Under the pieces are notes generated by a model. It was not told where the DNA came from, did no database searches, and was given only the letters and a program-made list of their open reading frames with translations. From JAWLCG01 sp041687295 (GTDB lineage: Bacteria > Planctomycetota > Phycisphaerae > SM23-33 > FEN-1343), in contig JAWLCG010000318.1 in assembly GCA_041687295.1 (NCBI GenBank), forward strand, positions 1-6,050: DNA of 6,050 bases, written 5' to 3'. Each line of letters begins with the position of its first letter. Position 1 is the first letter of the stretch. Position numbers and translations under genes: made by a program. Positions 6,019-6,050 of the stretch are shown piece by piece.

Positions 6019-6050
6019 TTAGCCTTCCAGCCATTCGAGGTACGCAGCCC
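6019..6050 (-). CDS. C-terminal end of an upstream gene (partial, frame uncertain)
   Basis: At the right edge one minus-strand frame reads AAYLEWLEG and stops at TAA (6021-6019), 25 bases before the GTG of the next gene. The residues and codons look like a natural protein end. A competing frame ends at TGA 5992-5990 with a GTGA overlap but uses CTA, AGG and CGA codons that are rare in this sequence. Too little is visible to name the product. Confidence 0.35.
   Translation of the reverse strand, partial: AAYLEWLEG

Overview
This window is a stretch of the late, tail-building module of a tailed phage or prophage, about two-thirds G+C. Every gene I can support lies on the minus strand, so the operon runs from right (6050) to left (1). 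No sheath gene appears, and the genes follow the order of the phage lambda tail cluster, Z-U-V-G-GT-H. This points to a siphovirus with a long non-contractile tail. The bacterial host cannot be named from the sequence; the base composition fits a high-GC bacterium.

Right to left, the layout is as follows. A few codons of an upstream gene come first. Next is a 332-residue modular protein (5993-4995) with no clear lambda counterpart, joined by an ATGA overlap to a gpZ-like minor tail protein (4998-4219). That gene is joined by a GTGA overlap to a gpU-like tail terminator (4222-3767). After a 31-base gap holding a small hairpin and a strong Shine-Dalgarno comes the probable major tail tube protein (3735-2797). 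The tail assembly chaperone pair follows (G frame 2729-2301, T frame ending at 1996), then the tape measure protein (1989-37). The first codons of the next tail gene start at 34.

The most striking element is a canonical T TTT TTC slippery heptamer at 2373-2367. It is correctly phased in the G frame and is followed after 5 bases by a GC-rich stem-loop. A -1 slip there joins 121 residues of G to a 123-residue T domain rich in CxxC motifs, including two back-to-back CxxCxGxG units like those in the zinc-binding region of DnaJ. The T frame has no convincing start of its own, so frameshifting is the likely way it is made. This matches lambda gpG/gpGT in logic, with a zinc-module T domain that deserves a closer look.

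Functionally, the tube protein would polymerise around the tape measure, with G and GT holding the tape measure and delivering tube subunits. The gpU-like protein would cap the finished tube and the gpZ-like protein would help join tail to head. A second point of interest is a sharp fall in G+C within the 332-residue gene, close to a domain boundary, which suggests module exchange. No promoter, terminator, tRNA, CRISPR array or insertion sequence was seen. There is no gene-free stretch longer than about 70 bases.
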